A stretch of DNA of 64,000 nt from Agromyces bauzanensis (GCF_014645655.1 NZ_BMMD01000001.1:308720-372719), one strand, 5' to 3'. Shown: positions 28,226 through 38,645, counted from the first letter of the stretch. Notes: generated by a model from the sequence alone, not told the origin. Program-made: numbers and translations.

Positions 28226-29326
28226 TCAGCCCAGGAAGCGGTCGCGCAGTCTCGCGAACAGGCCCTGCTGGAAGTGGCTCAGCTGCGGCGCCGTCGGCTT
28301 CTTCGACGACGCGAACTGCTGGATGAGAACGCGCTCCTTCGACGAGAGCTTCGTCGGCGTCACGACCTGCACGCCGATCTTCAGGTCGCCGCGGCCGGCG
28401 CCGCGGAGCCTCGTGACCCCGCGGTCGTTGACCGTGAGGATCTCGCCGCTCTGCAGGCCCGGCCGGAGTTCGACGTCGACGTCGCCGTCGAGCGCCGCGA
28501 CCGTGGTGGTGGTGCCGAGGATCGCATCGGTCATGGCGACCTCGAGCGTGCAGAGCAGGTCGTCGCCGTTGCGGCTGAAGACCTCGTGGTTGCGCACCTT
28601 GATCTCGAGGTAGAGGTCGCCGTTGGGGCCGCCCGCCGGACCGGCCTCGCCCGACCCCGGCATCTGCAGCCGCACGCCCGTGTCGACGCCGGCGGGGACA
28701 TCGACCGGCACGGTGCGCCGCGCACGCACCCGGCCCTGGCCCTGGCAGGTGACGCAGGGCGTCGCGATGATCGTGCCGTAGCCCCGGCAGGTGCCGCAGG
28801 GGCTCGACGTCATGACGTTGCCGAGCAGCGAGCGCACCGCACGCTGGATCGAACCGGTGCCGCCGCAGATGTCGCACGTGACGGGCGACGTGCCCGGCTG
28901 GCAGCACGAGCCGTGGCACGTCTCGCACACGACGGCCGTGTCGACGTCGATGTCGCGGTGCGTACCGAAGATCACCTCGTCGAGGCCGACCTCGACGCGG
29001 ATGAGCGCGTCCTGACCGCGCTCGCGACGCGACCTGGGGCCGCGGCTGGCCTGGCCGGCGCCGAAGAACGTCTCGAAGATGTCGCCGAAGCCGCCGAAGC
29101 CCTGTCCGCCGAATCCGCCCTGGCCGCCGCCCAGGTCGTACTGCTGCCGCTGCTTCGGGTCGGAGAGCACGTCGTACGCGTGCGTGACCTGCTTGAAGCG
29201 CTCGGATGCCTCGGCGCCCGGGTTGACGTCGGGGTGGAGCTCGCGGGCGAGGCGACGGTACGCCTTCTTGATCTCGTCGGGGGTGGCGTCGCGCGAGACG
29301 CCGAGGACCTGGTAGTGGTCGGCCAC
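28226..29326 (-). CDS. dnaJ: Chaperone DnaJ (hrcA-linked copy)
   Basis: The 366-residue co-chaperone stimulates DnaK. The J domain (1-70) has the HPD tripeptide in [11 protein letters not shown], then a G/F-rich linker rich in GGFGGQ, then four zinc repeats. The first, CETCHGSC, has C in place of the terminal glycine; the others ([24 protein letters not shown]) are canonical. The substrate-binding C-terminal domains follow. Directly downstream of hrcA, it is likely under CIRCE control and is the paralogue usually called dnaJ2 in actinobacteria. Confidence 0.95.
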   Translation of the reverse strand: MADHYQVLGVSRDATPDEIKKAYRRLARELHPDVNPGAEASERFKQVTHAYDVLSDPKQRQQYDLGGGQGGFGGQGFGGFGDIFETFFGAGQASRGPRSRRERGQDALIRVEVGLDEVIFGTHRDIDVDTAVVCETCHGSCCQPGTSPVTCDICGGTGSIQRAVRSLLGNVMTSSPCGTCRGYGTIIATPCVTCQGQGRVRARRTVPVDVPAGVDTGVRLQMPGSGEAGPAGGPNGDLYLEIKVRNHEVFSRNGDDLLCTLEVAMTDAILGTTTTVAALDGDVDVELRPGLQSGEILTVNDRGVTRLRGAGRGDLKIGVQVVTPTKLSSKERVLIQQFASSKKPTAPQLSHFQQGLFARLRDRFLG

Positions 29327-29380
29327 GGAGGGGCTTGTCCTTTCGATTGCCGGATGCCGGTCGGAACGACGGGCGTCGGA

Positions 29381-30403
29381 TCAGCTCTCGCCGAGCGTGC
29401 GGGAGAGATAGCGGGCGACGGCGCGTACGGCCGCCATGCTGGTGGAGTAGTCCATGCGGGTGGGGCCCACGATGCCGAGGCGCGACACATCGCGGCCCGG
29501 TATCTCGAAGGCGCTCGAGACCACGGAGGTCTCGCCGAGGCCGAACGGGGCGTTCTCCCGCCCGATGCGCACCACCACGGCATGCTCGTCGGTGGCCATC
29601 TCGCCGAAGAGGCGGAGCAGCACGACCTGCTCCTCGATCGCCTCGATGACGCCGAGGATCGAACCGGGGAAGTCCTGCTCGGTGGCGACGAGGTTCGCCG
29701 CACCGGCGACGACCAGCCGGTCGGGGCGCTGCGCGCGCGCCTGGTCGGCAAGCGTCGCGGCGAGCGTGTGCAGCACCTGGGCGTGGCGTCGGTCGACGCT
29801 GTCGAGCTCACCCGAGAGCGCCTCGGCGGCATCCGCCATCGTGCGGCCGCCGGCGAGCTCGTTGAGGCGAAGCCTGAGACCGGCGAGGGTCTCGTCGTCG
29901 ACCGGGTGCTCCACCTCGGCGAGGCGCTGCTCGACCTGCCCGGAGTCGGCGATCAGGATGCACAGCACCCGGGTGGGCGCGATCGAGACGAGCTCGACGT
30001 GCCGTACCCGGGCGCTCGCGAAGCTCGGATACTGCAGGACGGCCAGCTGCTTGGTGAGCTGCGACACGAGCCTAACGGTGCGCGCGAGCAGCTCATCGAG
30101 ATCGCTCGACTCGCCGAGGAACGTCTCGATGGCCTGGCGTTGCGCCTGGCTCATGGGGCGGATCTCGGTGAGCTGGTCGACGAAGATCCGGTAGCCCTTG
30201 TCGGTCGGGATGCGGCCGGAGGAAGTGTGCGGAGCCGCGATGAGCTCCTCCTCCTCTAGGAGCGCCATGTCGTTGCGGATGGTGGCGGCGGACACGCCGA
30301 AGGCGTGCCGCTCGACGATCGTCTTGGAACCCACGGGCTCCCGTGACGCCACGTAATCCTGCACGATCGCGCGGAGCACGGCGAGACTGCGTTCGGAGAC
30401 CAT
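29381..30403 (-). CDS. hrcA: Heat-inducible transcription repressor HrcA
   Basis: The 340-residue repressor binds CIRCE operators until heat or misfolded protein titrates its folding partner. The N-terminal winged helix includes SREPVGSKTIVERHAFGVSAATIRNDMALLEEE and SSGRIPTDKGYR; the GAF-like and dimerisation domains follow. ATG 30403 is preferred over the upstream in-frame ATG at 30418 because MVSERSLAVLRAIV is the family start. A perfect CIRCE sits 20 bp upstream, so the gene is autoregulated. Confidence 0.96.
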   Translation of the reverse strand: MVSERSLAVLRAIVQDYVASREPVGSKTIVERHAFGVSAATIRNDMALLEEEELIAAPHTSSGRIPTDKGYRIFVDQLTEIRPMSQAQRQAIETFLGESSDLDELLARTVRLVSQLTKQLAVLQYPSFASARVRHVELVSIAPTRVLCILIADSGQVEQRLAEVEHPVDDETLAGLRLRLNELAGGRTMADAAEALSGELDSVDRRHAQVLHTLAATLADQARAQRPDRLVVAGAANLVATEQDFPGSILGVIEAIEEQVVLLRLFGEMATDEHAVVVRIGRENAPFGLGETSVVSSAFEIPGRDVSRLGIVGPTRMDYSTSMAAVRAVARYLSRTLGES

Positions 30404-30422
30404 GGTCCTCGCTTCCACTCCT

Positions 30423-30449
30423 TTAGCACTCCGTGTATCTGAGTGCTAA
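30423..30449. promoter_or_regulatory. CIRCE operator
   Basis: A perfect inverted repeat TTAGCACTC-N9-GAGTGCTAA, identical to the CIRCE consensus recognised by HrcA, is located just upstream of hrcA. It is also 150 bp from the divergent DUF4870 gene. Confidence 0.97.
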
Positions 30450-30602
30450 TACTATCGCCACATCCTGCGCGGCGACCCGGGAAAGAACCCGTTGCCAGCG
30501 CTCGTCGCGCGACGATACCGTATGGGTACTCCGCCGTCCCGGCAGCGATCATCCCCCCTCGCGCCCTCGCGGCTCAACCGTGAACCCCCTGAAAGGCATG
30601 CC

Positions 30603-30995
30603 ATGACCGACCCCAACGTCCCATCCTCCGATCCGAACGCCGCGACTCCGCCCCAGCCGGTGGCGGCAGCCCCCCTCTCGCCCGAGCAGGACATCCAGTG
30701 GGGCTCGTTCGCCCACCTCGGCGGCATCCTCGGGTTCCTGCCGGCGCTGATCATCTGGCTCGTGCTCAAGGACCGCGGCTCGTTCACGAACACCGAGGGC
30801 AAGGAGGCGCTGAACTTCCAGATCACGCTGCTCTTCGGCTACGTCATCTCGGCGATCCTCATCGTCGTCTTCATCGGCGCGATCCTCTCGTGGGTCGTCT
30901 GGATCCTCGGCGTGGTCTTCTCGATCATCGCCTTCCTCAAGGCGAAGGACGGCGCGCACTACCGCTACCCGTTCGCCATCCGCCTCATCAAGTGA
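30603..30995 (+). CDS. DUF4870 membrane protein, paralogue 1
   Basis: A 130-residue protein with a Pro/Ala-rich N-terminal tail (about 28 residues) followed by the DUF4870 pattern: AHLGGILGFLPALIIWLV, KEALNFQITL, two more hydrophobic helices and a C-terminal AKDGAHYRYPFAIRLI. The orientation of the helices and the tail suggests a cytoplasmic N-terminus. The function is unknown. It shares the same organisation with the gene that follows. Confidence 0.85.
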   Translation: MTDPNVPSSDPNAATPPQPVAAAPLSPEQDIQWGSFAHLGGILGFLPALIIWLVLKDRGSFTNTEGKEALNFQITLLFGYVISAILIVVFIGAILSWVVWILGVVFSIIAFLKAKDGAHYRYPFAIRLIK

Positions 30996-31110
30996 TCCGC
31001 GCGCAGGTTTCCCCCGCCGCTGGGGCGTCCTACTCCCGCGGCGGGCGTTGCTGTGCCAGCATGAACCGAATGAGTCTCGCCACGAGGACGAGCCCGAACG
31101 AGGAGATCTG

Positions 31111-31494
31111 ATGTCCGACACCCCCACGCCGCCCCCGCCGCCCCAGAGCCCCTACGAGCAGAGCCCCGCGCTCAGTCCGAACGACGAGAAGCTGTGGGCG
31201 ACCCTGATCCACATCGGCGGCATCTTCTTCGGCTTCATACCGGCGCTCATCGGCTACCTGATCCTGAAGGAAAAGGGCCCGTTCGTGCGAGCGCACACCG
31301 CCACCGCGCTGAACTTCCAGATCACCATGACGATCGCCTACGTGGTCGGGTCGATCCTGACTTTCGTGATCATCGGCATCTTCATCCTGATCGCGGTGTG
31401 GGTCATCGTGATCATCTTCAGCATCATGGCTGCGGTGAAGGCCAACCAGGGCCAGCCCTACACGTACCCGCTCTCGATCAAGTTCGTGAGCTAG
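31111..31494 (+). CDS. DUF4870 membrane protein, paralogue 2
   Basis: A 127-residue protein with a Pro-rich tail, then LIHIGGIFFGFIPALIGYLIL, HTATALNFQITMTIAY, two helices and ANQGQPYTYPLSIKFV. It is clearly a duplicate of the upstream gene by pattern and length. ATG 31111 has AGGAG 6 nt upstream. The stop overlaps the first base of an inverted REP-like repeat. Confidence 0.85.
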   Translation: MSDTPTPPPPPQSPYEQSPALSPNDEKLWATLIHIGGIFFGFIPALIGYLILKEKGPFVRAHTATALNFQITMTIAYVVGSILTFVIIGIFILIAVWVIVIIFSIMAAVKANQGQPYTYPLSIKFVS

Positions 31495-31537
31495 GTCTCG
31501 GTACGCGTCCGGCTTCGCCGGACGTCATTCGACCACC
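31494..31537 (-). repeat. REP-like palindromic repeat, copy C (inverted)
   Basis: A 44-bp unit, GGTCTCGGTACG ... ATTCGACCACC on the plus strand, is the reverse complement of the ends seen in copies A and B. The inner part (GTCCGGCTTCGCCGGAC) is a perfect stem-loop. It bridges two convergent genes and encodes the last residues and stop of hemW. Confidence 0.75.
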
Positions 31538-32763
31538 GAATCCTCGAGCAGGCGCCTGACCACGGTGTCCGCGAACAGCCGCCCTCGGTTGGTGAGCATC
31601 AGCGCACCGGCGAGGGCGGCTCTCGCGTCCACGAGGTCGTCGGCGATGAGGCCCGCGACGACCCGCCGCCCGCCGGACCCCAGCGACGCCACGCTGAGGC
31701 CGTCGCGAAGGCGCGTGGCGAGCAGCACCCGCTCGGTCTCACGCGTCGAGGCGTCGAGCACCTCGCGGCCGACCGCCGGCGAGTGGCCGGCGGTCACCCG
31801 GTCGGCGTACGCGGCCGGGTGCTTGGCATTCCACCACCGCACCCCGCCGACGTGGCTGTGCGCGCCCGGCCCCACACCCCACCAGTCGTCGCCGCGCCAG
31901 TAGCCGAGGTTGTGGCGTGAGCGGTGCCCGGCCGCAGTGGCCCAGTTGCTCACCTCGTACCACTCGTATCCCGCCGCGCCGAGCAGCTCGTCGGCCAGTT
32001 CGTACATATCGGCCTCTAGGTCGTCGGAGGGTTCGGCGAGCTCGCCTCGGCGGATCTGCCGCGCGAGCTTCGTGCCGTCCTCGACGATGAGTGCGTAGGC
32101 GCTCAGGTGGTCGGGGCGTTCGGCGATCGCGGCCTCGACGCTCCTCCTCCAGTCGCCGAGCGACTCCCCCGGCGTGCCGTAGATGAGGTCGAGGCTCACG
32201 TCCAGACCGGCATCCCGGGCCCAGCGCACGACGAGGGGCACACGCGCGGGATCGTGCGTACGGTCAAGCGCCGCGAGCACATGCGGCACCGCGGACTGCA
32301 TGCCGAACGACACGCGCGTGAATCCACCCTCGGCGAGCCTGGCGAGGTCGTCGGGCCCAACCGAGTCGGGGTTCGCCTCGGTCGTCACCTCGGCGCCGGC
32401 TGTGAGGCCGAACTCGGAGCGCACGGCATCGAGCATGCGCACGAGGTCGGCTGCGGGCAGCAGGGTGGGCGTGCCCCCGCCGAAGAACACCGTCTCGGCC
32501 GGGCGCTGAATCACCTCCGATGCCTCGAGCACTCGCCGCGACATCCGGATCTCGCCGATGGCGTGGTCGGCGTAGTCGACCTGCCGGGCACCCCGCAACT
32601 CGCTCGCGGTGTACGTGTTGAAGTCGCAGTAGCCGCAGCGGACCCGGCAGAACGGCACGTGAACGTACACCCCGAACGCGCGACCATGCGCACCGTCGGC
32701 CGCCGACGGCGGCAGCAGCCCATCGAGGGGGGCGGGCTCGCCGAGCGGGAGGGCCGACGCCAT
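31525..32763 (-). CDS. hemW: Radical SAM protein HemW (heme chaperone)
   Basis: A 412-residue radical SAM protein related to oxygen-independent coproporphyrinogen oxidase. The cluster cysteines are C39, C43 and C46 (PFCRVRCGYCDFN), followed by VFFGGGTPTLL, EANPDSV and SFGMQS. The extra cysteine after C46 that HemN enzymes carry is absent, as expected for HemW, which transfers heme rather than oxidising substrate. ATG 32763 overlaps the DUF1990 stop (ATGA). Its last codons come from the REP-like repeat. Confidence 0.93.
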   Translation of the reverse strand: MASALPLGEPAPLDGLLPPSAADGAHGRAFGVYVHVPFCRVRCGYCDFNTYTASELRGARQVDYADHAIGEIRMSRRVLEASEVIQRPAETVFFGGGTPTLLPAADLVRMLDAVRSEFGLTAGAEVTTEANPDSVGPDDLARLAEGGFTRVSFGMQSAVPHVLAALDRTHDPARVPLVVRWARDAGLDVSLDLIYGTPGESLGDWRRSVEAAIAERPDHLSAYALIVEDGTKLARQIRRGELAEPSDDLEADMYELADELLGAAGYEWYEVSNWATAAGHRSRHNLGYWRGDDWWGVGPGAHSHVGGVRWWNAKHPAAYADRVTAGHSPAVGREVLDASTRETERVLLATRLRDGLSVASLGSGGRRVVAGLIADDLVDARAALAGALMLTNRGRLFADTVVRRLLEDSVVE

Positions 32764-33395
32764 CAGGCGTAGGCGGGATGCAGCGCCCGGAGCTCGATGC
32801 GCGTGAGCTCGCGGCGTTTTCGACGCTGGGCCGGCGCGAGGCCGCGCGTGTCGAATATCGAGCGGATCGTGAGCCACACGCCGTCGTCGTCGCGGTGCTC
32901 GAGGATGAACGACTCCTCGCCGCTCTCAGGCCCCCCGCCGGTGGTGCCGTACGCCAAGCCCACCCGCTTCGGCTCGTCGATCACGTAGACGACGAGCACG
33001 GGCGTGCGGTGCCGGCGGATGCGGCCGCGACGCACCAGCGTCGCCGTCATGCCGGCCGCGATGTACGGCGTGCCGTCGGGTCCGAACCGGTCCTCCTGGC
33101 GGAGCGCCGGCTGCTCGGCGAGCGGGGTGCCGTTGGCGTCGTAGACGATGCCCGGGTACTGCGCGCCCGTGCCGGCCGAGACATCCGTCACCTCGAAGCC
33201 CGCACCCTTCTGGATGCCCCAGGTCATGAGCGCCTCGGCGGAACGCGCGAAGCGGTCGGCGCCCGAGCCGAGACGCACGGAGTCCTCGGCGGGCCGGAAT
33301 CCGGTGGGCGGGTAGCGCAACAGGTCGGGGTCGAGCGTCGCGCCGATAGCGCCGTACGTGACCGACTGGTCGGTGAACGTGCTGCGTCGGGTCAT
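32763..33395 (-). CDS. DUF1990 family protein
   Basis: The 210-residue protein matches the DUF1990 pattern: TYGAIGATLD near the N-terminus, then GFRPAEDSVRLGSG, and a core of beta strands including VLVVYVIDEPKRVGLAYGTT and GEESFILEHRDDDGVW. Function is not established; the fold resembles a ligand-binding barrel. It is translationally coupled to hemW through ATGA, so it may be involved in heme or ribosome-associated metabolism, but this is guilt by association. Confidence 0.88.
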   Translation of the reverse strand: MTRRSTFTDQSVTYGAIGATLDPDLLRYPPTGFRPAEDSVRLGSGADRFARSAEALMTWGIQKGAGFEVTDVSAGTGAQYPGIVYDANGTPLAEQPALRQEDRFGPDGTPYIAAGMTATLVRRGRIRRHRTPVLVVYVIDEPKRVGLAYGTTGGGPESGEESFILEHRDDDGVWLTIRSIFDTRGLAPAQRRKRRELTRIELRALHPAYA

Positions 33396-33553
33396 CCGTT
33401 CATTCTACGGATGTCGCCTGACCGGCTCCTCGGAACAGCGAGCGTGCGCCTCGGCGGCACACAGGCGTCGGCGGCGCTCCGGCCGCCAGAACATGCGCAC
33501 GCGACCTGCTTCCGCCGCTGACTCCTGTTTCGGGAAGGGCACCCGTACGGTGA

Positions 33554-35410
33554 CTACTTCTTGGCGTCCTTCTTCTCGGTCTCGCCCGAGAGCGCGGCGA
33601 TGAACGCCTCCTGGGGCACCTCGACGCGGCCCACCATCTTCATGCGCTTCTTGCCCTCCTTCTGCTTCTCGAGGAGCTTGCGCTTGCGGGTGATGTCGCC
33701 GCCGTAGCACTTGGCCAGAACGTCCTTGCGCATGGCCCGGATCGACTCGCGCGCGATGATGCGGGCGCCGATCGCGGCCTGGATGGGCACCTCGAACTGC
33801 TGACGCGGGATGAGTTCGCGCAGGCGCCCCGTCATGAGCACGCCGTAGGCGTAGGCCTTGTCGCGGTGCACGATGGCGCTGAACGCGTCGACCTGTTCGC
33901 CCTGCAGCAGGATGTCGACCTTCACGAGGTCGGCGGCCTGCTCGCCCGCGGGTTCGTAGTCGAGCGAGGCGTAGCCGGCGGTCTTCGACTTCAGGTTGTC
34001 GAAGAAGTCGAACACGATCTCGCCGAGCGGCATCGCGTAGCGGATCTCCACCCGGTCTTCGCCGAGGTACTCCATGCCGAGCAGCGTGCCGCGACGCGAC
34101 TGGCAGAGCTCCATGATGGTGCCCACGTAGTCCTTCGGAGCGAGGATCGCGGCCCGCACGATCGGCTCACGCACCTCGGCGATCTTCGCGCCGGTCGGGA
34201 ACTCGCTCGGGTTCGTGACGGTGACGGTCTTCTTGTCTTCGGTGGTGACCTCGTAGACCACGCTCGGCGCCGTCGCGATGATGTCGAGGTCGAACTCGCG
34301 CCGCAGGCGCTCGGTGACGATCTCGAGGTGCAGGAGGCCGAGGAACCCGCAGCGGAACCCGAAGCCGAGCGCGACCGAGGTCTCGGGCTCGTAGACGAGC
34401 GCGGCATCCGAGAGCTTCAGCTTGTCGAGCGCCTCGCGCAGCTCGGGGTAGTCGCTGCCGTCGATCGGGTACAGGCCCGAGAACACCATGGGCAGCGGCT
34501 CGGTGTAGCCCGCCAGCGCCTCGGTGGCCGGCTTCGACGCGGTCGTGATGGTGTCGCCGACCTTCGACTGGCGCACGTCCTTCACGCCCGTGATGAGATA
34601 GCCGACCTCGCCCACGCCGAGGCCCTTGGTGGGCGTGGGCTCGGGTGCGCTCACGCCGATCTCGAGGATCTCGTGCGTCGCCCTCGTCGACATCATCTGG
34701 ATCCGCTCGCGCGGGTTCAGCTTGCCGTCGACCATGCGCACGTACGTGACGACCCCGCGGTAGCTGTCGTACACGGAGTCGAAGATCATGGCCCGCGCCG
34801 GGGCATCCGGGTCGCCCACCGGAGCGGGGATGCGCTCGACGACACGATCGAGGAGCTCCTCGACGCCCACGCCCGTCTTGCCCGACACGCGCAGGACCTC
34901 GTCGGGCGAACCGCCGATGAGGTCTGCGAGCTCCTTCGCGTACTTCTCGGGCTCGGCGGCCGGCAGGTCGATCTTGTTCAGCACCGGGATGATCTCGAGG
35001 TCGTTCTCGAGCGCCAGGTACAGGTTCGCGAGCGTCTGCGCCTCGATGCCCTGCGCGGCATCCACCAGCAGGATCGCGCCCTCGCACGCCGCGAGCGAGC
35101 GCGAGACCTCGTAGCTGAAGTCGACGTGGCCGGGGGTGTCGATCATGTTGAGGGCGTACGACGTGTCGCCGACCTGCCAGGGCATGCGCACGGCCTGGCT
35201 CTTGATGGTGATGCCGCGCTCGCGCTCGATGTCCATGCGGTCGAGGTACTGCGCGCGCATGTCGCGGTCGCTCACCACGCCGGTGATCCCGAGCATGCGG
35301 TCGGCGAGGGTGGACTTGCCGTGGTCGATATGCGCGATGATGCAGAAGTTCCGGATCAGCGCGGGGTCGGTGGCGGCGGGCACCGGAGGGTCAGCGGCTC
35401 GTGGGGACAT
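33554..35410 (-). CDS. lepA: Elongation factor 4 (LepA)
   Basis: The 618-residue ribosomal GTPase has G1 AHIDHGKST (26-34), G2 RGITI, G3 DTPGHVDF and G4 NKID. It carries domains II and III/V like EF-G and the LepA-specific C-terminal domain with [29 protein letters not shown]. It acts on translating or assembling 30S subunits. ATG 35410 is preceded by a possible ribosome-binding site; upstream codons are not conserved in type. It is transcribed away from the histidine kinase gene. Confidence 0.97.
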   Translation of the reverse strand: MSPRAADPPVPAATDPALIRNFCIIAHIDHGKSTLADRMLGITGVVSDRDMRAQYLDRMDIERERGITIKSQAVRMPWQVGDTSYALNMIDTPGHVDFSYEVSRSLAACEGAILLVDAAQGIEAQTLANLYLALENDLEIIPVLNKIDLPAAEPEKYAKELADLIGGSPDEVLRVSGKTGVGVEELLDRVVERIPAPVGDPDAPARAMIFDSVYDSYRGVVTYVRMVDGKLNPRERIQMMSTRATHEILEIGVSAPEPTPTKGLGVGEVGYLITGVKDVRQSKVGDTITTASKPATEALAGYTEPLPMVFSGLYPIDGSDYPELREALDKLKLSDAALVYEPETSVALGFGFRCGFLGLLHLEIVTERLRREFDLDIIATAPSVVYEVTTEDKKTVTVTNPSEFPTGAKIAEVREPIVRAAILAPKDYVGTIMELCQSRRGTLLGMEYLGEDRVEIRYAMPLGEIVFDFFDNLKSKTAGYASLDYEPAGEQAADLVKVDILLQGEQVDAFSAIVHRDKAYAYGVLMTGRLRELIPRQQFEVPIQAAIGARIIARESIRAMRKDVLAKCYGGDITRKRKLLEKQKEGKKRMKMVGRVEVPQEAFIAALSGETEKKDAKK

Positions 35411-35490
35411 CCTGACGATTCTCCCATGACTTGCGAACCGACTTTCGACGGATGGCTCGGCGCAGGCCCCGCGGTTACGCTGACAGCACC

Positions 35491-36714
35491 ATGACCGCGA
35501 TCGAGGCCACCGACGCACGCGTGGCGCCCTCGGCCCTGCGCCCGGTCTTCCTCACGCTCCGATTCGGCCTGCACGTGCTCGTGGTCGGCCTCACCCTCTT
35601 CGTCGTCGTGCGCGCGCTGCTCGCGGATGCGCCGACCGAGGTGCCGGTCATGATCCTCGCGGTCGCGTTCCTCGCGTGGTACGGCACGGGCGTCGCGGCC
35701 GCGCACCGCCACCTGCCGGCCTGGGCGCAGGTGGCGTGGCTCATCGCCCTGCTCGGTCTGTGGGTCGCGCTGTCCGCCCTCACGCCGGATGCCGCGTACC
35801 TCGCGTTCCCCCTGTTCTTCCTCGAGCTGCACGTGCTCGCGGCACCCATCGCGGTGCCGCTCGTGGTCATCACCTTCGGCCTGTCGGTGTGGGGCAGCGC
35901 CTCGCACCTGGGCTTCGAGGTCGGGTCGATCCTGGGGCCGCTCATCAGCTCGGGCGTCGCCATCGTTATCGGGCTCGGCTACCGCGCCATGTCGCAGGAG
36001 ACCCGCGACCGCCAGGCGCTCATCCTCGACCTGCTGGCCACGCGCGAGGAGCTCGCCGCGGCGAGCCGCGAGGCCGGAACGCTCGCCGAGCGCGAGCGCC
36101 TCGCCCGCGAGATCCACGACACGGTCGCGCAGGGCCTCTCGAGCATCCAGATGCTGCTGCATGCCGCCGAGCGCGACATCGACGACGAGCGCACCCGGGA
36201 GAAGCTGCGCCTCGCCCGCGTGACGGCGGCCGACAACCTCGGCGAGACCCGCCGTTTCATCCGGGAGCTCACGCCCCCGTCGCTCGACGAGCAGACGTTG
36301 CCCGCGGCGCTCCGCCGGCTCGCCGATGCCGTGAACGAGCAGGCCGAGCAGTCCGGCGCGCGGACGCGCGTGACGTTCCGCACGAGCGGTACGCCCATGG
36401 TGCTGCCGATGGCGGCCGACGCCTCGCTCCTGCGCATCGCGCAGGGTGCCCTCGCGAACGTGCTGCGGCATTCGGATGCCACCCGCGCCGAGCTGACGCT
36501 CAGCTACCTCGGTGACGAGATCGCCCTCGACATCGTCGACGACGGCGTGGGCTTCGACGCCGCCGCCGCGCAGCGTGACGAGGCCGACGGCGTCAGGTTC
36601 GGCCTCAGGGCGATGCGGCAGCGCACCGAACGGCAGGGCGGCACGATCGCGGTCGAGTCCGCGCCCGGCGAGGGCACCGCGGTCTCGGTGCGCATCCCGG
36701 TGGTGGCGCCATGA
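35491..36714 (+). CDS. Sensor histidine kinase (NarL/LiaS type, HisKA_3)
   Basis: The 407-residue kinase has six hydrophobic helices in residues 22-165 with no extracellular sensor domain, implying sensing in or at the membrane. Then come a short coiled linker (170-203), the phosphoacceptor H209 in [15 protein letters not shown], and a HATPase domain with [13 protein letters not shown] (N box) and DDGVGFD (G1 box). Its stop overlaps the response regulator start (ATGA). The stimulus is unknown. Confidence 0.92.
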   Translation: MTAIEATDARVAPSALRPVFLTLRFGLHVLVVGLTLFVVVRALLADAPTEVPVMILAVAFLAWYGTGVAAAHRHLPAWAQVAWLIALLGLWVALSALTPDAAYLAFPLFFLELHVLAAPIAVPLVVITFGLSVWGSASHLGFEVGSILGPLISSGVAIVIGLGYRAMSQETRDRQALILDLLATREELAAASREAGTLAERERLAREIHDTVAQGLSSIQMLLHAAERDIDDERTREKLRLARVTAADNLGETRRFIRELTPPSLDEQTLPAALRRLADAVNEQAEQSGARTRVTFRTSGTPMVLPMAADASLLRIAQGALANVLRHSDATRAELTLSYLGDEIALDIVDDGVGFDAAAAQRDEADGVRFGLRAMRQRTERQGGTIAVESAPGEGTAVSVRIPVVAP

Positions 36715-37334
36715 TCCGCTTGCTGCTCAGCGACGACCATCCGGTGGTGCGGGCGGGAATCCGAGCGCTCCTCGAATCGGAATCCGATCTGGAGGTCGCG
36801 GCCGAGGCCGCGACGGCGGAGGACGCGGTGCGCCTGGCCGAGACATCGGGTGTCGACCTCGTGCTCATGGACCTGCAGTTCCCGGGCGCGCTGCAGGGCG
36901 CGGAGGCGACGCGCCGCATCCGCTCGCACGACGGCGCGCCGCGCGTGCTCGTGCTGACCAACTACGACACCGACGCCGACATCCTGGGCGCCATCGAGGC
37001 GGGTGCCAGCGGGTACCTCCTGAAGGATGCGCCGCCCGCCGAGCTCGTCGCGGCCGTGCACGCTGCGGCCGTCGGCGAGTCCGCCCTCGCGCCCGCGGTG
37101 TCCTCACGGCTCGACGGCTCGCGCGCGGGCGGCGAGCGACTCACGGTGCGCGAGGCCGAGGTGCTCTCGCTCGTCGCCGAGGGCAGGTCGAACCGGGACA
37201 TCGGCCGCGCGCTGTTCCTCAGCGAGGCGACCGTGAAGTCGCACCTCGTGCACATCTTCGCCAAGCTCGGCGTCGGCTCGCGCACGGCCGCCGTGGCGCG
37301 GGCCCGCGAGCTCGGCGCGATCAGGACGGGCTGA
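36711..37334 (+). CDS. NarL/FixJ-family response regulator
   Basis: A 207-residue regulator with a receiver domain (phosphoacceptor D54, acidic pair D8-D9, conserved K in LLKDAPP) and a C-terminal LuxR-type helix-turn-helix: [35 protein letters not shown]. It is the partner of the overlapping kinase gene. The downstream alpha/beta hydrolase gene begins 3 nt after its stop, so the three form one operon. Confidence 0.95.
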   Translation: MIRLLLSDDHPVVRAGIRALLESESDLEVAAEAATAEDAVRLAETSGVDLVLMDLQFPGALQGAEATRRIRSHDGAPRVLVLTNYDTDADILGAIEAGASGYLLKDAPPAELVAAVHAAAVGESALAPAVSSRLDGSRAGGERLTVREAEVLSLVAEGRSNRDIGRALFLSEATVKSHLVHIFAKLGVGSRTAAVARARELGAIRTG

Positions 37335-37337
37335 CGG

Positions 37338-38144
37338 ATGCCACGCGCCCGCGTCGTGCTCGTGCACGGGATACGCACCTCCGCCTCGATGTGGCGGCGG
37401 CAGCTCGCCGTGCTCGCCCGCCACGACATCGAGGCCGTCGCCGTCGACCTGCCGGGGCACGGGGCCCGAATGGACGAGCCGTTCGGTCTCGACGACGCCA
37501 TGCGCGTCATCGACGAGGCGGTCGGGTCGGGACGGGCGGGCGAACCGGGGTCGACGATCGAACGGGGTGACGACTGGAATCGCACCCCGCGGCTCCTCGT
37601 GGGGCTGAGCCTCGGCGGGTACCTCGCGATCGAGTACGCGGCGACGCATCCGGGCCGCATCGACGGGCTCGTGGCTGCCTCCTGCGGAACCCGACCGAGG
37701 GGGCCGGGCCTCGCGGGCTACCGTCGTCTCGCCGAGCTCATCGGCCGGCTGCCCGATCGCGGACGGGGCATGAACGACCTGATGGCGCACCTCTTCCTCT
37801 CCCCCGGGGCCGTGGCCGACGTGCTCGGCGGCGGCGTCGCTCTCGAGGTCATGTCGCCCGCGCTCGGCGTGGTCGGCGAGCTCGACCCCGAGGCGGCGCT
37901 TCGACGCATCGAGGTGCCCGTGTGGTTCGTGAACGGGCAGTTCGACCACTTCCGCATCGAGGAGCGGCGCATGCTCCGTGCGGCACGCGACGCTCGGCTC
38001 GTCGTGGTGCCCGGGGCGACGCACCTCGTGAGCCTGGCGCGTCCCGACGAGTTCACCGCCGCGATCCTCGGCGCGGTGGCCGAACTCGATCTCCGGGCCT
38101 CCCGTCATCGACGCCGGCGCCGCGTTGGTGCCGCTCGCGAGTAG
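37338..38144 (+). CDS. Alpha/beta hydrolase
   Basis: The 268-residue hydrolase has oxyanion-hole motif [10 protein letters not shown], nucleophile S91 in GLSLGG, acid aspartate near QFDHFR and H in [14 protein letters not shown]. The lid region between residues 120 and 185 is short. No signal peptide is seen. The substrate is unknown. Immediate linkage to the two-component pair suggests expression under its control, although no direct evidence exists. An Arg-rich tail (RHRRRRR) ends the protein. Confidence 0.9.
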   Translation: MPRARVVLVHGIRTSASMWRRQLAVLARHDIEAVAVDLPGHGARMDEPFGLDDAMRVIDEAVGSGRAGEPGSTIERGDDWNRTPRLLVGLSLGGYLAIEYAATHPGRIDGLVAASCGTRPRGPGLAGYRRLAELIGRLPDRGRGMNDLMAHLFLSPGAVADVLGGGVALEVMSPALGVVGELDPEAALRRIEVPVWFVNGQFDHFRIEERRMLRAARDARLVVVPGATHLVSLARPDEFTAAILGAVAELDLRASRHRRRRRVGAARE

Positions 38145-38259
38145 CTGGTATCGTTGTCTGTTGGCTTGCGTGCGGGTCCCACCCCGCACGAGACGCCGCG
38201 TCGGCCCCTCTACCGCGCGCGGCACATCCGGTACCCGCACACGAACGAAAGAACACCAC

Positions 38260-38520
38260 GTGGCAAACATCAAGTCGCAGATCAAGCGCATTCGCACCAA
38301 CCTGAAGGCGCAGGAGCGCAACAAGGCCGTCAAGAGCGAGGTCAAGAGCGCCATCCGCGCGACCCGCGAGGCCATCGCCTCGGGCGACAAGGAGAAGGCG
38401 ACGACCGCCCTCCACGTCGCCACGCGCAAGCTCGACAAGGCCGCCTCGAAGGGCGTGATCCACAAGAACCAGGCCGCGAACCGCAAGTCGGCCATCGCGA
38501 AGCAGGTCGCCGCGCTCTGA
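38260..38520 (+). CDS. rpsT: 30S ribosomal protein S20
   Basis: The 86-residue, Lys/Arg/Ala-rich protein is all helical and binds 16S rRNA. GTG 38260 gives [14 protein letters not shown], the normal S20 start, and it ends in AIAKQVAAL. It has its own upstream gap of 115 nt after the hydrolase gene and a strong terminator follows. Confidence 0.96.
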   Translation: MANIKSQIKRIRTNLKAQERNKAVKSEVKSAIRATREAIASGDKEKATTALHVATRKLDKAASKGVIHKNQAANRKSAIAKQVAAL

Positions 38521-38537
38521 TACAACGCTGTTCTGCT

Positions 38538-38570
38538 CGAAGGCCCCGCATGAATCGTGCGGGGCCTTCG
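38538..38570 (+). terminator. rpsT terminator
   Basis: A 13-bp perfect stem (CGAAGGCCCCGCA with TGCGGGGCCTTCG) with a 7-nt loop, 18 nt after the rpsT stop, followed by TCGTT. Typical of an actinobacterial intrinsic terminator. Confidence 0.88.
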
Positions 38571-38645
38571 TCGTTGCCGGGCTCCGGATGCCTCGGTCGC
38601 ATCGTGTGCCCGGGTACGCATCGGCCGCCGCATCGGTCCGATATG

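Noticed and set aside
30450-30602. Possible extra gene between hrcA and the first DUF4870 gene
   Set aside because: Only short frames with no start-site support; the gap is taken up by the CIRCE operator and likely promoter.
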